The notes: generated by a model from the sequence alone, not told the origin. Counted from the stretch's first letter, positions 23,778-32,691 are shown. The stretch: 47,541 nucleotides of DNA from JBDTNL01 sp039933785 (GCA_039933785.1 JBDTNL010000028.1:1-47541); one strand, 5' to 3'. Numbers and translations are program-made.

Positions 23778-25471
23778 GAGGCCGCCATCCTATCGGCGTG
23801 CACTAGTGACGCTTTGACCAGGGCCCTGGCGTGCTGCTCATGTGCCCGAGCCAAGTCGATCAGATCCGCCGCCGAGTCACTCCCGCGCTCGGCGAGCCGA
23901 ACCGTGAGAGCGAACAGCGCCGCCGCATCGGTCCAGCGATCGCGTTGCAGGTGCAGCATGGCGAGACAATAGAGCGCGTCGAGCGCCGCCCGCGTCGGCA
24001 GCGCCCCCCCCGCCCGCGAGTCGAGGGCATCGAGCCCCAGCTCGGCGGCGACCGTCTCCGCCAGGCTTTCCGCGGCATCGTGGGCGCCAGCATTGACCAG
24101 CCGGACGAATGTCGAGGCGCGAGTCGCCTCGACATCACCGGGAGCCGCTCCATCTTCAGCCGTCGCTCCGGCAAGGTCGCCGAGAGCGCCGAGCGCGCGC
24201 TCGGGACTGCTCGCCGCCCACGCCAGGGCCAGGTGCCGCCGGCTCTGCCAACGGAGATCCTCGGTCTCGCCATCGCAGAGCCCGAGGCTCCGCTGATTGG
24301 AGAGCGTCTCGTTGGCCGCCGCAATCGCCGCCGCGAAGTGGTCGGCGGCGCGCTCGCCGGCGGCGCCGTCGTTCAACTCGAGCATCCCGGAGAAGAAGTG
24401 CACCCCGGTGAGATTGAAAGGGCGAATACCGTTCGACCCCAGGTCGACGGCCACCGGGCCTTCGAGCTCGAGGCCGTAGCGCTCTCGATACACCACTGCC
24501 AGCCGCAACCGACTCTCGCGAGCTTCGCGATAGAGGCCGGCGTTCACGCACTCCTTGAAGTGGCGATAGGCAAAACCGCTGGCCAGCGCCGACGACGGTG
24601 CGGCAGTCTCGGCCCGTGCCGCGAGGTAGCCGCGCAACGACCCGCGGTCCTCCTGGCGCGGGCCAACGGAAACCTCGGCGAGACCCTCGGGCGCCGGCGA
24701 GGCGAACGCCACCAGAGAGTGCGCCGACTCTTCGACTCGCGCGACGGCGAAGCCCGAGCGCAGCAGAATGCTCTGCAGCGCTTCGCGGTCGAACATCACG
24801 AGATGGAAACCGGGGCTCAACAGGCGGCCGAGCACGCTCTCCGCAGTGCTCGGCAGGACGGCGGCGAGATTCGGCGTGGTCAAAACGAGGATGCCCCGCG
24901 AGGCCATCCGTTGGCGGATCGACCGCAGCAGTTGTCCCGGATCGTCCAGATGTTCGAGCACTTCCGAAGCCAACACGACGTCGAATTGGTCGCCGATCGG
25001 CGTCTCCTCGTCGAGGTAGGCCCGGGCGATCGGAAGCTCCAATGCGACGCTCCCGGCTGCGGCGAGCGGCGAGGGATCCACACCTTGGACCGTCCAGCGC
25101 AATGCGGAACGCGCGAAGTCGAGCGCGAATCCGTAGCCGCAGCCGATCTCGAGAAACCGACGGCCCATACGCGGCGTCAAGCGCTGGAGCAGGCTCGCCA
25201 TCGCGTCCACGCCGGCGCCCTGCTCGACGTAGTAGTCGACGGACATGCCCGCGGCGACCTCGGTGGCCTCTTCGTAGCGCGGGGCAACCGGGTCGCGGAG
25301 GAATCCGACCCCGCATTCGGGGCAGCGCAGCAGCGTGATCCGAGCCTGCTTGGGCACGACTGAGTCGGCCACCAGCACGTCGACACAGTCGCCGGAGGAC
25401 CCGCAGGCCGGACAGTCGGCGCGGGTCCGGCCGCTACGCCACTCGATGGTCATGGGCGATTCGCCGCGCAC
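23774..25471 (-). CDS. zinc-finger methyltransferase with TPR-like C-terminus
   Basis: A 565-residue protein. Two CPxCG pairs (CPACGSSG and CPECGVGF) near residues 20-55 form an N-terminal zinc ribbon. A class I SAM methyltransferase follows: RFLEIGCGYGFALDFAR is motif I, VVLASEVLEHLDDPGQLL and GILVLTTPNLAAV are later motifs. Residues 330-565 are Ala-rich helical, possibly TPR-like. This arrangement is common in methyltransferases of surface-glycan clusters. GTG 25471 overlaps the response-regulator TAG by one base (TAGTG); an alternative ATG at 25453 would remove six residues. It sits between signalling and glycan genes. Confidence 0.85.
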   Translation of the reverse strand: MRGESPMTIEWRSGRTRADCPACGSSGDCVDVLVADSVVPKQARITLLRCPECGVGFLRDPVAPRYEEATEVAAGMSVDYYVEQGAGVDAMASLLQRLTPRMGRRFLEIGCGYGFALDFARSALRWTVQGVDPSPLAAAGSVALELPIARAYLDEETPIGDQFDVVLASEVLEHLDDPGQLLRSIRQRMASRGILVLTTPNLAAVLPSTAESVLGRLLSPGFHLVMFDREALQSILLRSGFAVARVEESAHSLVAFASPAPEGLAEVSVGPRQEDRGSLRGYLAARAETAAPSSALASGFAYRHFKECVNAGLYREARESRLRLAVVYRERYGLELEGPVAVDLGSNGIRPFNLTGVHFFSGMLELNDGAAGERAADHFAAAIAAANETLSNQRSLGLCDGETEDLRWQSRRHLALAWAASSPERALGALGDLAGATAEDGAAPGDVEATRASTFVRLVNAGAHDAAESLAETVAAELGLDALDSRAGGALPTRAALDALYCLAMLHLQRDRWTDAAALFALTVRLAERGSDSAADLIDLARAHEQHARALVKASLVHADRMAAS

Positions 25472-26127
25472 TAGCCCTGCTGCTTGACCATCCCGTTGCG
25501 CAGCGCGAAGCCCACCACCTCGGCGCGATTGTGCAGGTGCAGCTTGTCGAGAATGTTGCGCACGTGGAACTTCACCGTATTCTCGCTCACGTTGAGCTCG
25601 TGGGCCAGCTTGCGGTTCGAAGTCACTCCGCGCACCAGCAATTCTAGAACCTGTTGCTCACGATCGGTGAGCGCATCCGGGTCGGGCTGATTCCTATTGT
25701 CACGCGAGGCAGTGGGATTGCTGAATTCCCGCAGCAGCTTGCGCGCCAGACCCGGAGTAAGCGCGGGCTCGCCGTTAGCGACGCTTTCGAGCAGGCCGAA
25801 GAACTGCTCCGCCTCCAGGTTCTTGAGCAAGTACCCCTGGGCGCCGGACTTGATGGCCTCGAACAGATTGGCGTCGTCGTCGGACGCGGTGACGATGATC
25901 ACCTTGACCTCGGGCATTTCCGCGCTGATCAGCTTGGTGGCGGTGAGTCCGTCCATGATCGGCATGGCCAGATCCATCAGCACGACGTCGGGCTTCAGAC
26001 TGCGAACGAGCTCGACCGCCTCCTTGCCGTTGCGGCCTTCACCCACCACGTCCAGCCCGCGGGCGGTGATCAGACTCTTCAAGCTCTCGCGAAACAGGGC
26101 ATGGTCGTCGGCAATCAGAATTCTCAT
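25471..26127 (-). CDS. NarL/FixJ-family response regulator
   Basis: A 218-residue two-component regulator. The receiver domain (1-120) has D7, D8 and the phospho-acceptor D52 in VVLMDLAMPIMDG, and a conserved Lys in GAQGYLLKNL. The C-terminal LuxR-type HTH spans about 150-215: LTDREQQVLELLVRG, then LNVSENTVKFHVRNILDKL. It should bind DNA when phosphorylated by the adjacent kinase. Its ATG overlaps the kinase stop as ATGA. The target genes are not evident; its own downstream methyltransferases and GT2 are candidates. Confidence 0.94.
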   Translation of the reverse strand: MRILIADDHALFRESLKSLITARGLDVVGEGRNGKEAVELVRSLKPDVVLMDLAMPIMDGLTATKLISAEMPEVKVIIVTASDDDANLFEAIKSGAQGYLLKNLEAEQFFGLLESVANGEPALTPGLARKLLREFSNPTASRDNRNQPDPDALTDREQQVLELLVRGVTSNRKLAHELNVSENTVKFHVRNILDKLHLHNRAEVVGFALRNGMVKQQG

Positions 26128-27461
26128 CAGGCGTTCCGTCCTTGATGTTTGTCGGTAGCCACGTCGAGCCGGAAGCGCAGCTTGGTGCCGCGTCCCGGAG
26201 CCGTCTCCAGCGTCAATGAACCGCCCACGCTCTGCACCCGCTCGCGCATTGTGGCCAGCCCGAAGCTGCCCGCCGAGCCGGTCGCCGGCGCATCACTATC
26301 GAAGCCGATGCCGTCGTCCTCGACCGCCAGCTCCACCGCCGTCCCGACCCGGTGCAAGCGCACGTCGACGCCGTCGGCGCCGGCGTGCTTGCGAACGTTG
26401 ACCAGCGCCTCTTGCAAAACGCGGATCAGCTGCAACGCCGAGCGGGCGTCGACCTGGACGTTCTCGTCGAGATCGAGCGTCACCGGCACCGCGCTTTGCT
26501 CCTGCCAGATCTCGACGAAATGGCGCACCGCCGTACCGATGGATTGATCCTCGGAGATCGAGGTGCGCAACCCGAGGATACCCTCGCGCGCGTCCGCGTA
26601 GACCTCCCGGGCCACGCTCGCCAGCTGATTGAGCTGCGCCATGCCCTCGGCCTGCCGGCCGCTGTTCAAGAATTCGCGGGCTGCCTGCGCCTTGGTGTTT
26701 ACGTAGGCCAGCATCTGCACCATGCCGTCGTGGAGCTCGTGGGCGATGTGCAGTCGCTCTTCGAATACGGCGGCCGAGTTCAATTGCTGATGCAGGTGGG
26801 CGGTGTCGATCGCCAGCGCCGCCTTGGCGGCAACCCGCGCCAGCGTTTCCTCCTCGGCGAGCGTGAACTCCTTGCCGTCGAGTCTTTCGGTCACGTACAA
26901 ATTGCCGCGAAACGGCGACTTGCAGACGACCGGCACAGCGAGCAAGGAATGCATGGCTGGATGGTGCGGCGGGAATCCTTCCGCCCGCGGGTCGTGCGCC
27001 ATGTCGCGCAAACGCAGCCGCTCCCCGCGAACGAGCGGCACGGCCAGCAGTCCACGCCCTTGCGGCGGATCCCCGATTCGTGCCCGTACCTCGGCGCTCA
27101 TGCCGCTGGTGAGAAAGGACTGAATGCCGTGGTCACCCGAGATGACCGAGAGCGCCGAATAGCGGGCGTTCAAGAGCTCGCGGGCGCTGTCGGCGACCTG
27201 CTGCAGAACGATCGGCAGGTCGAGGCCGCCGTAGATCTCGAGACCCGCGGCGTGGAGGGCTAGGAGCTCCCGGGTGCGCTGACCAAGCTCCAGACGCGAC
27301 CGGCGCCGCTCGCGCCACCAGAGCAGGGCGAACGTCGCGCTCACGGCGAGGAGCGTCAGTGGGAGTGCGAGAGAGATCACGGCGGATGGAGCGCTCTGGG
27401 CTCGGGAGTTGGCGAACGCTCGAGACTGTAGCACCGGGGGTTCCCGTCGCTGCCTATTCAT
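26127..27461 (-). CDS. GAF-domain sensor histidine kinase (NarL partner type)
   Basis: A 444-residue kinase from ATG 27461. One N-terminal membrane helix (about 28-49, VISLALPLTLLAVSATFALL) precedes a GAF domain (about 80-222) and a HisKA_3 dimerisation domain with the phospho-acceptor His244 in IAHELHDGMVQML. The ATPase domain has N-box VLQEALVNVRKHAG, then VEDDGIGFD and GSFGLATMRERVQSVGG. The GAF ligand is unknown; no Cys or His set clearly marks a haem site. The longer in-frame upstream part to 27656 is not kinase-like and has no support. It couples to the response regulator by ATGA. Confidence 0.92.
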   Translation of the reverse strand: MNRQRREPPVLQSRAFANSRAQSAPSAVISLALPLTLLAVSATFALLWWRERRRSRLELGQRTRELLALHAAGLEIYGGLDLPIVLQQVADSARELLNARYSALSVISGDHGIQSFLTSGMSAEVRARIGDPPQGRGLLAVPLVRGERLRLRDMAHDPRAEGFPPHHPAMHSLLAVPVVCKSPFRGNLYVTERLDGKEFTLAEEETLARVAAKAALAIDTAHLHQQLNSAAVFEERLHIAHELHDGMVQMLAYVNTKAQAAREFLNSGRQAEGMAQLNQLASVAREVYADAREGILGLRTSISEDQSIGTAVRHFVEIWQEQSAVPVTLDLDENVQVDARSALQLIRVLQEALVNVRKHAGADGVDVRLHRVGTAVELAVEDDGIGFDSDAPATGSAGSFGLATMRERVQSVGGSLTLETAPGRGTKLRFRLDVATDKHQGRNA

Positions 27462-27548
27462 TGGGGTAGGAAAAGACTCTCCGCCCGCGAGCGCCGCCCC
27501 ATCCGCGCGAGCTTGGACCGACGCGCCGGCTTCGACTACCTTCACTGC

Positions 27549-28028
27549 ATGGAGAGCACGCGGATGCTGGTGGCGCGAGACGTGATGAGCCCGAAGGTGC
27601 TCCGGGTCCGCGATGACATGAGCGTCGCTCAGCTGGCGACCTTCCTTACCGACCACGAGATCTCAGGAGCTCCGGTCGACGATGCGGGCGGCAAGCTGGT
27701 CGGTGTCGTCTCGGTCGCCGATGTCGCCAGCGCGGCATCGGAGCTCGCGGGTACCCATAGCCCGCGCCCCGGGGGATTCTTCTCCCACGATTGGGAGGCC
27801 CACCCCGCGGTCGAGGATCTGCGCCGCATGGCGGCCGGCAGCAAGGACCTCCTGGTGCGGGACATCATGACCCGTGGGGTCTATTCCGTACCCGACGACA
27901 CCCCGGTCGCCGACGTCGCCGAGATCATGCTCGACAGCCACATTCATCGGCTCCTGGTGACCCAGGGAGCTCGCACGGTGGGCATCATCAGCTCGAGCGA
28001 TCTCCTGGGATTGCTCGTCGGGCGTTAG
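27549..28028 (+). CDS. tandem CBS-domain protein
   Basis: A 159-residue protein with two CBS domains, each a half of an adenine-nucleotide-sensing Bateman module. The first (about 9-60) has ARDVMSPKVLRVRDDMSVAQ and DHEISGAPVDDAGGKLVGVV. The second (about 103-159) has VRDIMTRGVYSVPDDTPVAD, DSHIHRLLVTQGARTVGIIS. Residues 62-102 are an inserted loop, including GGFFSHDWEAHP. It has no other domain, so it is a stand-alone regulator or nucleotide sensor. A TANNNT-type box (TACCTT, 27537-27542) lies 6 nt before the ATG with no Shine-Dalgarno, so a leaderless mRNA is possible. Confidence 0.88.
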   Translation: MESTRMLVARDVMSPKVLRVRDDMSVAQLATFLTDHEISGAPVDDAGGKLVGVVSVADVASAASELAGTHSPRPGGFFSHDWEAHPAVEDLRRMAAGSKDLLVRDIMTRGVYSVPDDTPVADVAEIMLDSHIHRLLVTQGARTVGIISSSDLLGLLVGR

Positions 28029-28048
28029 AGCTTCCGCGGACGCCGCTC

Positions 28049-28459
28049 ATGAAGCCGCTTCGAATACGGGTCTCGTTCCCCGGCAACCTACGCGTCGCGG
28101 CACAGTTCGGGAGTCACCGCGTCGAGACCGATCAAGGTCTGGAGGCGGGGGGCGAGAACGCAGCCCCGACGCCCTTCGAGCTCTTTCTCGTCTCGCTCGC
28201 CACTTGCGCCGGATACTTCGCCCTGGAGTTCTGCCGCTCGCGAGAGCTCTCCACAGAGGGCTTGGAGCTGGCGCTCGAGACCAATCTGGACGCCGCCGGG
28301 CGCAGGGTCGAACGCGTCCGGATCGTACTTGCCTTGCCCGCCGATTTCCCAGAGAAGTACCGGGCCGCGCTGGCGCGTTCGGTTGACCTATGCACGGTCA
28401 AGCGCCACCTCCTGGACCCACCGGCGGTCGATCTCCAGTTCGTCCCCCGCTCCTCCTAG
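28049..28459 (+). CDS. OsmC family protein
   Basis: A 136-residue OsmC/Ohr-type protein. The redox cysteines are C53 (SLATCAGYFALEFC) and C114 (VDLCTVKRHL). GENAAPTPFELFLVSLATC is the usual active-site helix entry. Members reduce organic hydroperoxides, though the YhfA-like subgroup, which this short form resembles, lacks a clear role. It is 20 bp after the CBS gene and likely on the same transcript. The second cysteine pair spacing fits an active protein, but the dithiol partner and substrate are unknown. Confidence 0.87.
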   Translation: MKPLRIRVSFPGNLRVAAQFGSHRVETDQGLEAGGENAAPTPFELFLVSLATCAGYFALEFCRSRELSTEGLELALETNLDAAGRRVERVRIVLALPADFPEKYRAALARSVDLCTVKRHLLDPPAVDLQFVPRSS

Positions 28460-28574
28460 ACCTCCTCGAACCGCGGCCCCGCCCGTTAGGGTCGCACTCA
28501 ACCTGCCCGACCGCGAGGCCAAAACCGCATCGCCGGGTATCTGCGAAGCGCGGCGCCTGGTTCATCGTTCACGC

Positions 28575-29225
28575 ATGGCAAACAACCCGCAAGCCCAACC
28601 CCTTCGCCGATGCGCCACCGTGGTCGCGGCGCTCTCTTGGATCCTGCTGACTGGCGGAGCGTGGGCTTCCGCGGCCGGCGATGTCCAGTCCTCGTTCAAC
28701 CCCACGGCCGCCAGCCGAATCTGGCTGGACGGAAGTTCTACCCTCCACCCGTATTCGAGCAAGGCGACGAAGCTCGAGGTGAAGGTCGGCTTCGACCCCG
28801 CGACCCAGGCCACCGCGGCAGATGCAAAGACCGCCTTACTCGCCGGCGGTCTGAAGAGCCTGATCGTTTCCGTTCCCGTCGAGGGCCTGGAATCCGGCGA
28901 CGCCTCGCTGGACAAGAGACTGCAAAAGACCCTCAAGCCCGAGGTGGCGCCGATCATCCGCTTCACTTTGGGCAGTTATGAATCCGAGGCTGCAGGCGAC
29001 GTCGTCACGGTCAAAGCCCACGGCAAGCTCGCCATCGCGGGTGTCGAAAAGGATGCGGGCCTGACCGCGACCTGCACCTTCGGCCCCGCTGGCATTCACG
29101 TCACCGGCACCACCGACGTGCTGATGACCGACTTCGGGATCAAGCCTCCGACCATGATGCTCGGCGCGATCAAGACCGCCGACAAGGTAGTCGTCCACTT
29201 CGATATCGAACTCCAGGCCAACTGA
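28575..29225 (+). CDS. YceI family periplasmic protein
   Basis: A 216-residue YceI family protein: a signal sequence (VVAALSWILLTGGAWASAAG) followed by a lipocalin-like barrel. SRIWLDGSSTLHPYSSKATK, LKPEVAPIIRFTLGSYE, KAHGKLAIAGVEKDAGLTAT and TDFGIKPPTMMLGAIKTADK are the family pattern. YceI proteins bind isoprenoids or other amphiphiles in the periplasm. The gene runs into a porin gene 28 bp downstream, so the two are likely co-transcribed. The ligand is unknown. ATG 28575 is used because the in-frame upstream region overlaps osmC and is not export-signal-like. Confidence 0.9.
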   Translation: MANNPQAQPLRRCATVVAALSWILLTGGAWASAAGDVQSSFNPTAASRIWLDGSSTLHPYSSKATKLEVKVGFDPATQATAADAKTALLAGGLKSLIVSVPVEGLESGDASLDKRLQKTLKPEVAPIIRFTLGSYESEAAGDVVTVKAHGKLAIAGVEKDAGLTATCTFGPAGIHVTGTTDVLMTDFGIKPPTMMLGAIKTADKVVVHFDIELQAN

Positions 29226-29253
29226 CGAGTACTAGAGAGCAAAGGAGAACGTC

Positions 29254-30552
29254 ATGAAACGCACCCTAGCAACCGTAGCTCTGTTCACCTTGGTCGCCAT
29301 CCTTCCCGCGCCGGCACGGGCGGTGGAATTGGTCCAGACCCAGACCATGTCACTGCATCTGGACGGCTATCTCCAGGCTCTGGGAGTGGTCCAACACGTT
29401 CCCGATCGGAGCCGGAACACCGACCGGGTGTACCTCTTCCTGAAAGAGGCGCGGCTACGGTTCACCGGTAACGTCGAGACGGTGAAGTACGAGGTCATGC
29501 TGGCCCCCGGCGCCGAAGACAGCACGCCGAACACCAACAGCGCTCTCGGCCTGCTCGATTTCAACTTCGATGTGCCGCTCGCCGGCGGCTTCGACGTCAA
29601 GGTCGGCCAGTTCCTGGTTCCGTACGGTCGCGAGCGAATCACTACCGACTCGACGATGAGCTTCGGCGATCGGTCGATCGAGAACCTGGGGTTCGCCTGG
29701 AACCGTGACTACGGCCTGGCGCTCTCGCACTATCGCGGCAAGATGGTCGGCACGGTGGCCGTGATGTCGGGCGGCGGTCGCGACGTACCTCAGCGCTACC
29801 TGCCCGAAAAGCTGGGCTCCCCGTTGGTGGTTGGCCGCTTCGGCTACAACGATGGCATCGACAAGGACATCTATCACGTCAGCGCCCGCGACCTCGAGCC
29901 GACGCGCGCCAAGTCCGCGTTCTATCTCAACGCGCTCTATCTCAAGGACAGCTCGATCGGCCACTCCACGGTGCTGAATGTCCGGGCCTCGGACAAGAAT
30001 CTGCTAATCAACTCGAACTACAACCCGTACATCACCAAGGCTCCCTCCTCGCTGGGACGTGTATGGCAGGTGGGCGGCGATGCCGAGTACCAGGCTCCCA
30101 TGAGCTTCGGGGCGTTCACCGCCGAGGCGCAGGTGGACTTCTCACACTTCGACAACAAGTACGGCAACCTCTCGCTCAAGGGCGGACGCCTGCAGGCAGG
30201 CATCACCAGGGACAAGTGGGAAGCGAACTTGCGGTACGCGATCCTCTATCTCGACAAGAAGATGGCGTACGTGAACGCAGGAGTCTCCAACCCCATCCTG
30301 ACCAGCGACAAGCCGCTCCAGGAGATCACTCCCTCGGTCACCTATCACTACAAGCCCAATGTCATCCTGGTCGCCGACTTCCCCTACCTGATCGACATGC
30401 TGGTGTTTCAGGAGAACACCATCGGCTCGTACGTAATGAGCGAACACCCAGAGCAGGTTAGTGTCATCAAGCCCGGAACGACGGCGGGGACGGGCAGAGT
30501 CATCCGTCACAACGTCCCCGAAGCCCGCTTGTTGATCCAGCTTTCGTTCTAA
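29254..30552 (+). CDS. outer-membrane porin (OprO/OprP-like)
   Basis: A 432-residue beta-barrel outer-membrane protein with a signal peptide (LATVALFTLVAILPAPARA). The body has many alternating-hydrophobic strands, including VEYVMLAPG-like segments, DVKVGQFLVPYGRERITTD and YGLALSHYRGKMVGTVAVMS, and ends in the typical aromatic C-terminus with final Phe (LLIQLSF). GQFLVPYGRE is the pattern seen in the phosphate-selective porin OprO/P group, although the transported anion is not certain. AAAGGAGAA precedes the ATG. It follows yceI and precedes an SRPBCC gene, so a small envelope operon is likely. Confidence 0.83.
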   Translation: MKRTLATVALFTLVAILPAPARAVELVQTQTMSLHLDGYLQALGVVQHVPDRSRNTDRVYLFLKEARLRFTGNVETVKYEVMLAPGAEDSTPNTNSALGLLDFNFDVPLAGGFDVKVGQFLVPYGRERITTDSTMSFGDRSIENLGFAWNRDYGLALSHYRGKMVGTVAVMSGGGRDVPQRYLPEKLGSPLVVGRFGYNDGIDKDIYHVSARDLEPTRAKSAFYLNALYLKDSSIGHSTVLNVRASDKNLLINSNYNPYITKAPSSLGRVWQVGGDAEYQAPMSFGAFTAEAQVDFSHFDNKYGNLSLKGGRLQAGITRDKWEANLRYAILYLDKKMAYVNAGVSNPILTSDKPLQEITPSVTYHYKPNVILVADFPYLIDMLVFQENTIGSYVMSEHPEQVSVIKPGTTAGTGRVIRHNVPEARLLIQLSF

Positions 30553-30578
30553 CACCCGTCCAGCGAGGAGGATCGAGC

Positions 30579-31247
30579 ATGCACCGGCGCCTTCTCTCCC
30601 TCCTCTTCGCCTTCTCTACCGCAGCCTGGGTCCCTCTCCATGCCAGCGAGCATCCGGTGCCCCCGGATGCTCGCTCCAGCATCGTGGTCTCACTCCAGGA
30701 GGGAAAAGACGGCGCCATGCAACTCGAAGGCTCATTCGCGGTCGGCGTGCCCAGCGCGACGGTGTGGAGCGTTCTGACCGACTACGAGCACATGCCTGAG
30801 TTCGTCTCGGCCATGCACTCCAGTCACGTGCAAAGCCAGCACGACGGCATCCTCATGGTCGAGCAGGAATCGGTCGGCCGGGTAATGTTCTTCCACCGCA
30901 CCGTCCGAGTCCTGCTCAAGGTCCGCGAGGAGCCGCTCCGGAGCATCGTTTTCGAAGACGCATCCAAGGAGAGCTTCGAGCGCTACGAGGGCTCCTGGCG
31001 GATCAAGCAGGCCCTCGGCTCCACGGTGGTCACGTATCGGCTGACCGCCAAGCCTGACTTCGCGGCACCCGGCTTCTTGATGCGGAGCGCTTACCGCAAG
31101 ATGGTCGGCGAGCTCCTCGAGCAACTACGCGCCGAGATGAACTCTCGGTCCGCTCCGCAGAAGCTCCCCGATCATGAGGCCACCGCTCCTAGAACTTCGA
31201 CCACAGATACTGGTTCGTCACCTCATGGTGGAACTGGATCTCGTTGA
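30579..31247 (+). CDS. SRPBCC-domain exported protein
   Basis: A 222-residue protein with a signal peptide (LLSLLFAFSTAAWVPLHAS) and one START/SRPBCC-like domain: SFAVGVPSATVWSVLTDYEH, then MPEFVSAM, YEGSWRIKQALGSTVVTYRL and FAAPGFLMRSAYRKMVGELL. Such domains bind hydrophobic ligands. Strong GAGGAGG sits before the ATG. The last ~20 codons overlap the glutamine synthetase gene on the other strand and read as Thr/Ser/Gly-rich sequence without family likeness. It is the last gene of the yceI-porin unit. Export plus a lipid-type fold fits work in the periplasm beside YceI. Confidence 0.85.
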   Translation: MHRRLLSLLFAFSTAAWVPLHASEHPVPPDARSSIVVSLQEGKDGAMQLEGSFAVGVPSATVWSVLTDYEHMPEFVSAMHSSHVQSQHDGILMVEQESVGRVMFFHRTVRVLLKVREEPLRSIVFEDASKESFERYEGSWRIKQALGSTVVTYRLTAKPDFAAPGFLMRSAYRKMVGELLEQLRAEMNSRSAPQKLPDHEATAPRTSTTDTGSSPHGGTGSR

Positions 31248-32625
31248 TCTTCACTTGTGACCCCAGCGCCTTGGGGCAGCGTTCGGCCTGCATCAACTTC
31301 AAGTCGGCGAACTTGTCGCGCACTTCGTCGCCGAGCAAATCGGCCGTGAAGCGACTGCCCTTGAACAGGCGAATCGCGTCGTAGATATTGTCGGGAAGGA
31401 AGCGCGTACGCGCCCGCTTGCCATTGTCTTCCTCCTCCGCGGGGCCTTCGAGACCGGTCCGGAACAAGGCGTAGATCGCGAGGTAGGGGTTCGAGTCGGG
31501 AGCGATCGAACGCACCTCGATGCGCGCCGACTTTTCATTGCCGAGCGGAATGCGCACCATCGAGCCGCGATCGATCGCCGAGGCCTTGATCTGGTTCGGC
31601 GCTTCGAAGTGCGGATCCAGGCGCCGGTATGCGTTGACGCTGGAGTTCAACAACAAGCAGAGCTCCGAGCCGCTGGCCAGGATCCGCGAGATGAACTCCC
31701 AACCGGGCTCGGCCAAACCGTCCTTGCCGCTCTTGGCGTAGAACAGGTTCTTGCCCTGGCGCGTCAGCGACATGTTGGTGTGCATGCCGTTGCCGTTCAC
31801 ACCGGTGACCGGTTTGGGTAGGAAGCACGCCGTCATGTCCATGCGCGCGGCGACCTGGCGCGAGAGCAGCTTGTAGAGCTGCACCTGGTCGGCGGCGATG
31901 GTCGCCTCGGTGTAGCTGTAGTTCATTTCGAACTGCGACGGCGCCACCTCGGGGTGATCCTTCTCGTTGGCGAAGCCCATGGCGCGCTGCACCTCGGCGG
32001 CGCTGTCGATGAACAACCGCAGCGCGTCGCCCGGCAGCGAGTGGTAGTAGCCGCCGGTCGAGATGAACTCGAACCCCTGCGTCTCGTGGTAGCGGCGCTC
32101 GGCGTCGCGGCCCTTGAACAGGAAGCCCTCGATCTCGTTCGCCACGTTGGCGACCGTGCCGTCCCTTTCGAACAGGCCGGTGCAGAACGCCTTGAGCCGA
32201 GCGCGCAGATCGGCGCGGTAGGCGCTGCCGTCGCGCTCCTTGACCTCGCCGAAGACCAAGACCTTGCCCGAACCGAAGACGTCCGACGGCAGCCAGTAGA
32301 ACGCCGGCCAGTCGATGGCGAGGCGCAAGTCGGATTCCTGTTGGGCTGAGAAGCCGCGAATCGAGGAGCCGTCGAACGTCAGGTTGTCGGCCGACTTGAG
32401 GAGGAACTTTTTGTCGTAGTCGAGCATGTGCAAGCGGCCTTCGAGGTCGGTGAAGCAGACGGTCACCGCCTTGATGCGCTTCTCGTCGTGCAGGTACTTC
32501 ATGCGCTCTTCGCGCACCTTCTCCGGATCGCGGCGCGACAGCCGCGCTTCCTTGGCTTCGAGGTTCATGTCCTCGAGCTTGTCGTACGGAATCTCTAGAA
32601 AGTCGCGTAGTCCGCCGGGCATCAT
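31189..32625 (-). CDS. glutamine synthetase family protein, type I-like
   Basis: A 478-residue glutamine synthetase-like enzyme (ammonia + glutamate + ATP to glutamine). The N-terminal beta-grasp has LTFDGSSIRGF and ESDLRL. The catalytic core shows the Glu-binding NGNGMHTNMSL, DRGSMVRIPLGN, and RIEVRSIAPDSNPYLAIYAL near the metal and substrate sites. The C-terminal EIQFHHEVTNQYLWSKF resembles no standard GlnA ending. The adenylylation loop NLYDLP is absent, so GlnE-type control is not expected. It is a diverged GSI-like family, and it might use other amines. GGGAGG before the ATG and operator-like repeats upstream are clear. Confidence 0.85.
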   Translation of the reverse strand: MMPGGLRDFLEIPYDKLEDMNLEAKEARLSRRDPEKVREERMKYLHDEKRIKAVTVCFTDLEGRLHMLDYDKKFLLKSADNLTFDGSSIRGFSAQQESDLRLAIDWPAFYWLPSDVFGSGKVLVFGEVKERDGSAYRADLRARLKAFCTGLFERDGTVANVANEIEGFLFKGRDAERRYHETQGFEFISTGGYYHSLPGDALRLFIDSAAEVQRAMGFANEKDHPEVAPSQFEMNYSYTEATIAADQVQLYKLLSRQVAARMDMTACFLPKPVTGVNGNGMHTNMSLTRQGKNLFYAKSGKDGLAEPGWEFISRILASGSELCLLLNSSVNAYRRLDPHFEAPNQIKASAIDRGSMVRIPLGNEKSARIEVRSIAPDSNPYLAIYALFRTGLEGPAEEEDNGKRARTRFLPDNIYDAIRLFKGSRFTADLLGDEVRDKFADLKLMQAERCPKALGSQVKINEIQFHHEVTNQYLWSKF

Positions 32626-32651
32626 CGATTGCCTCCCTGACTTGTTAGCGT

Positions 32652-32664
32652 TCGATTTAATCTA
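32652..32664 (-). promoter_or_regulatory. operator-like imperfect palindrome, copy 1
   Basis: TCGATTTAATCTA, one of two 13-bp near-identical elements in an A/T-rich pocket upstream of the glutamine synthetase. It fits T(A/C)GA-N5-TCTA, an imperfect inverted repeat. The second copy is exactly 27 bp away (32679-32691). The position, 27 bp before the start codon, overlaps where RNA polymerase should bind. Confidence 0.5.
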
Positions 32665-32678
32665 AAAAACAGCGTCTT

Positions 32679-32691
32679 TAGACTTAATCTA
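32679..32691 (-). promoter_or_regulatory. operator-like imperfect palindrome, copy 2
   Basis: TAGACTTAATCTA, with TAGA and TCTA as inverted arms, 54 bp upstream of the glutamine synthetase ATG. Together with copy 1 it suggests a dimeric regulator bound at two sites. The spacing is not a whole number of helical turns of 10.5 bp, but is close to 2.5 turns. No regulator gene is nearby. Confidence 0.5.

Noticed and set aside
22512..25363. Two long plus-strand frames (486 and 510 codons) opposite the methyltransferases
   Set aside because: Arg/Gly-rich products with no motifs, opposite genes with clear SAM-binding and zinc-ribbon motifs.
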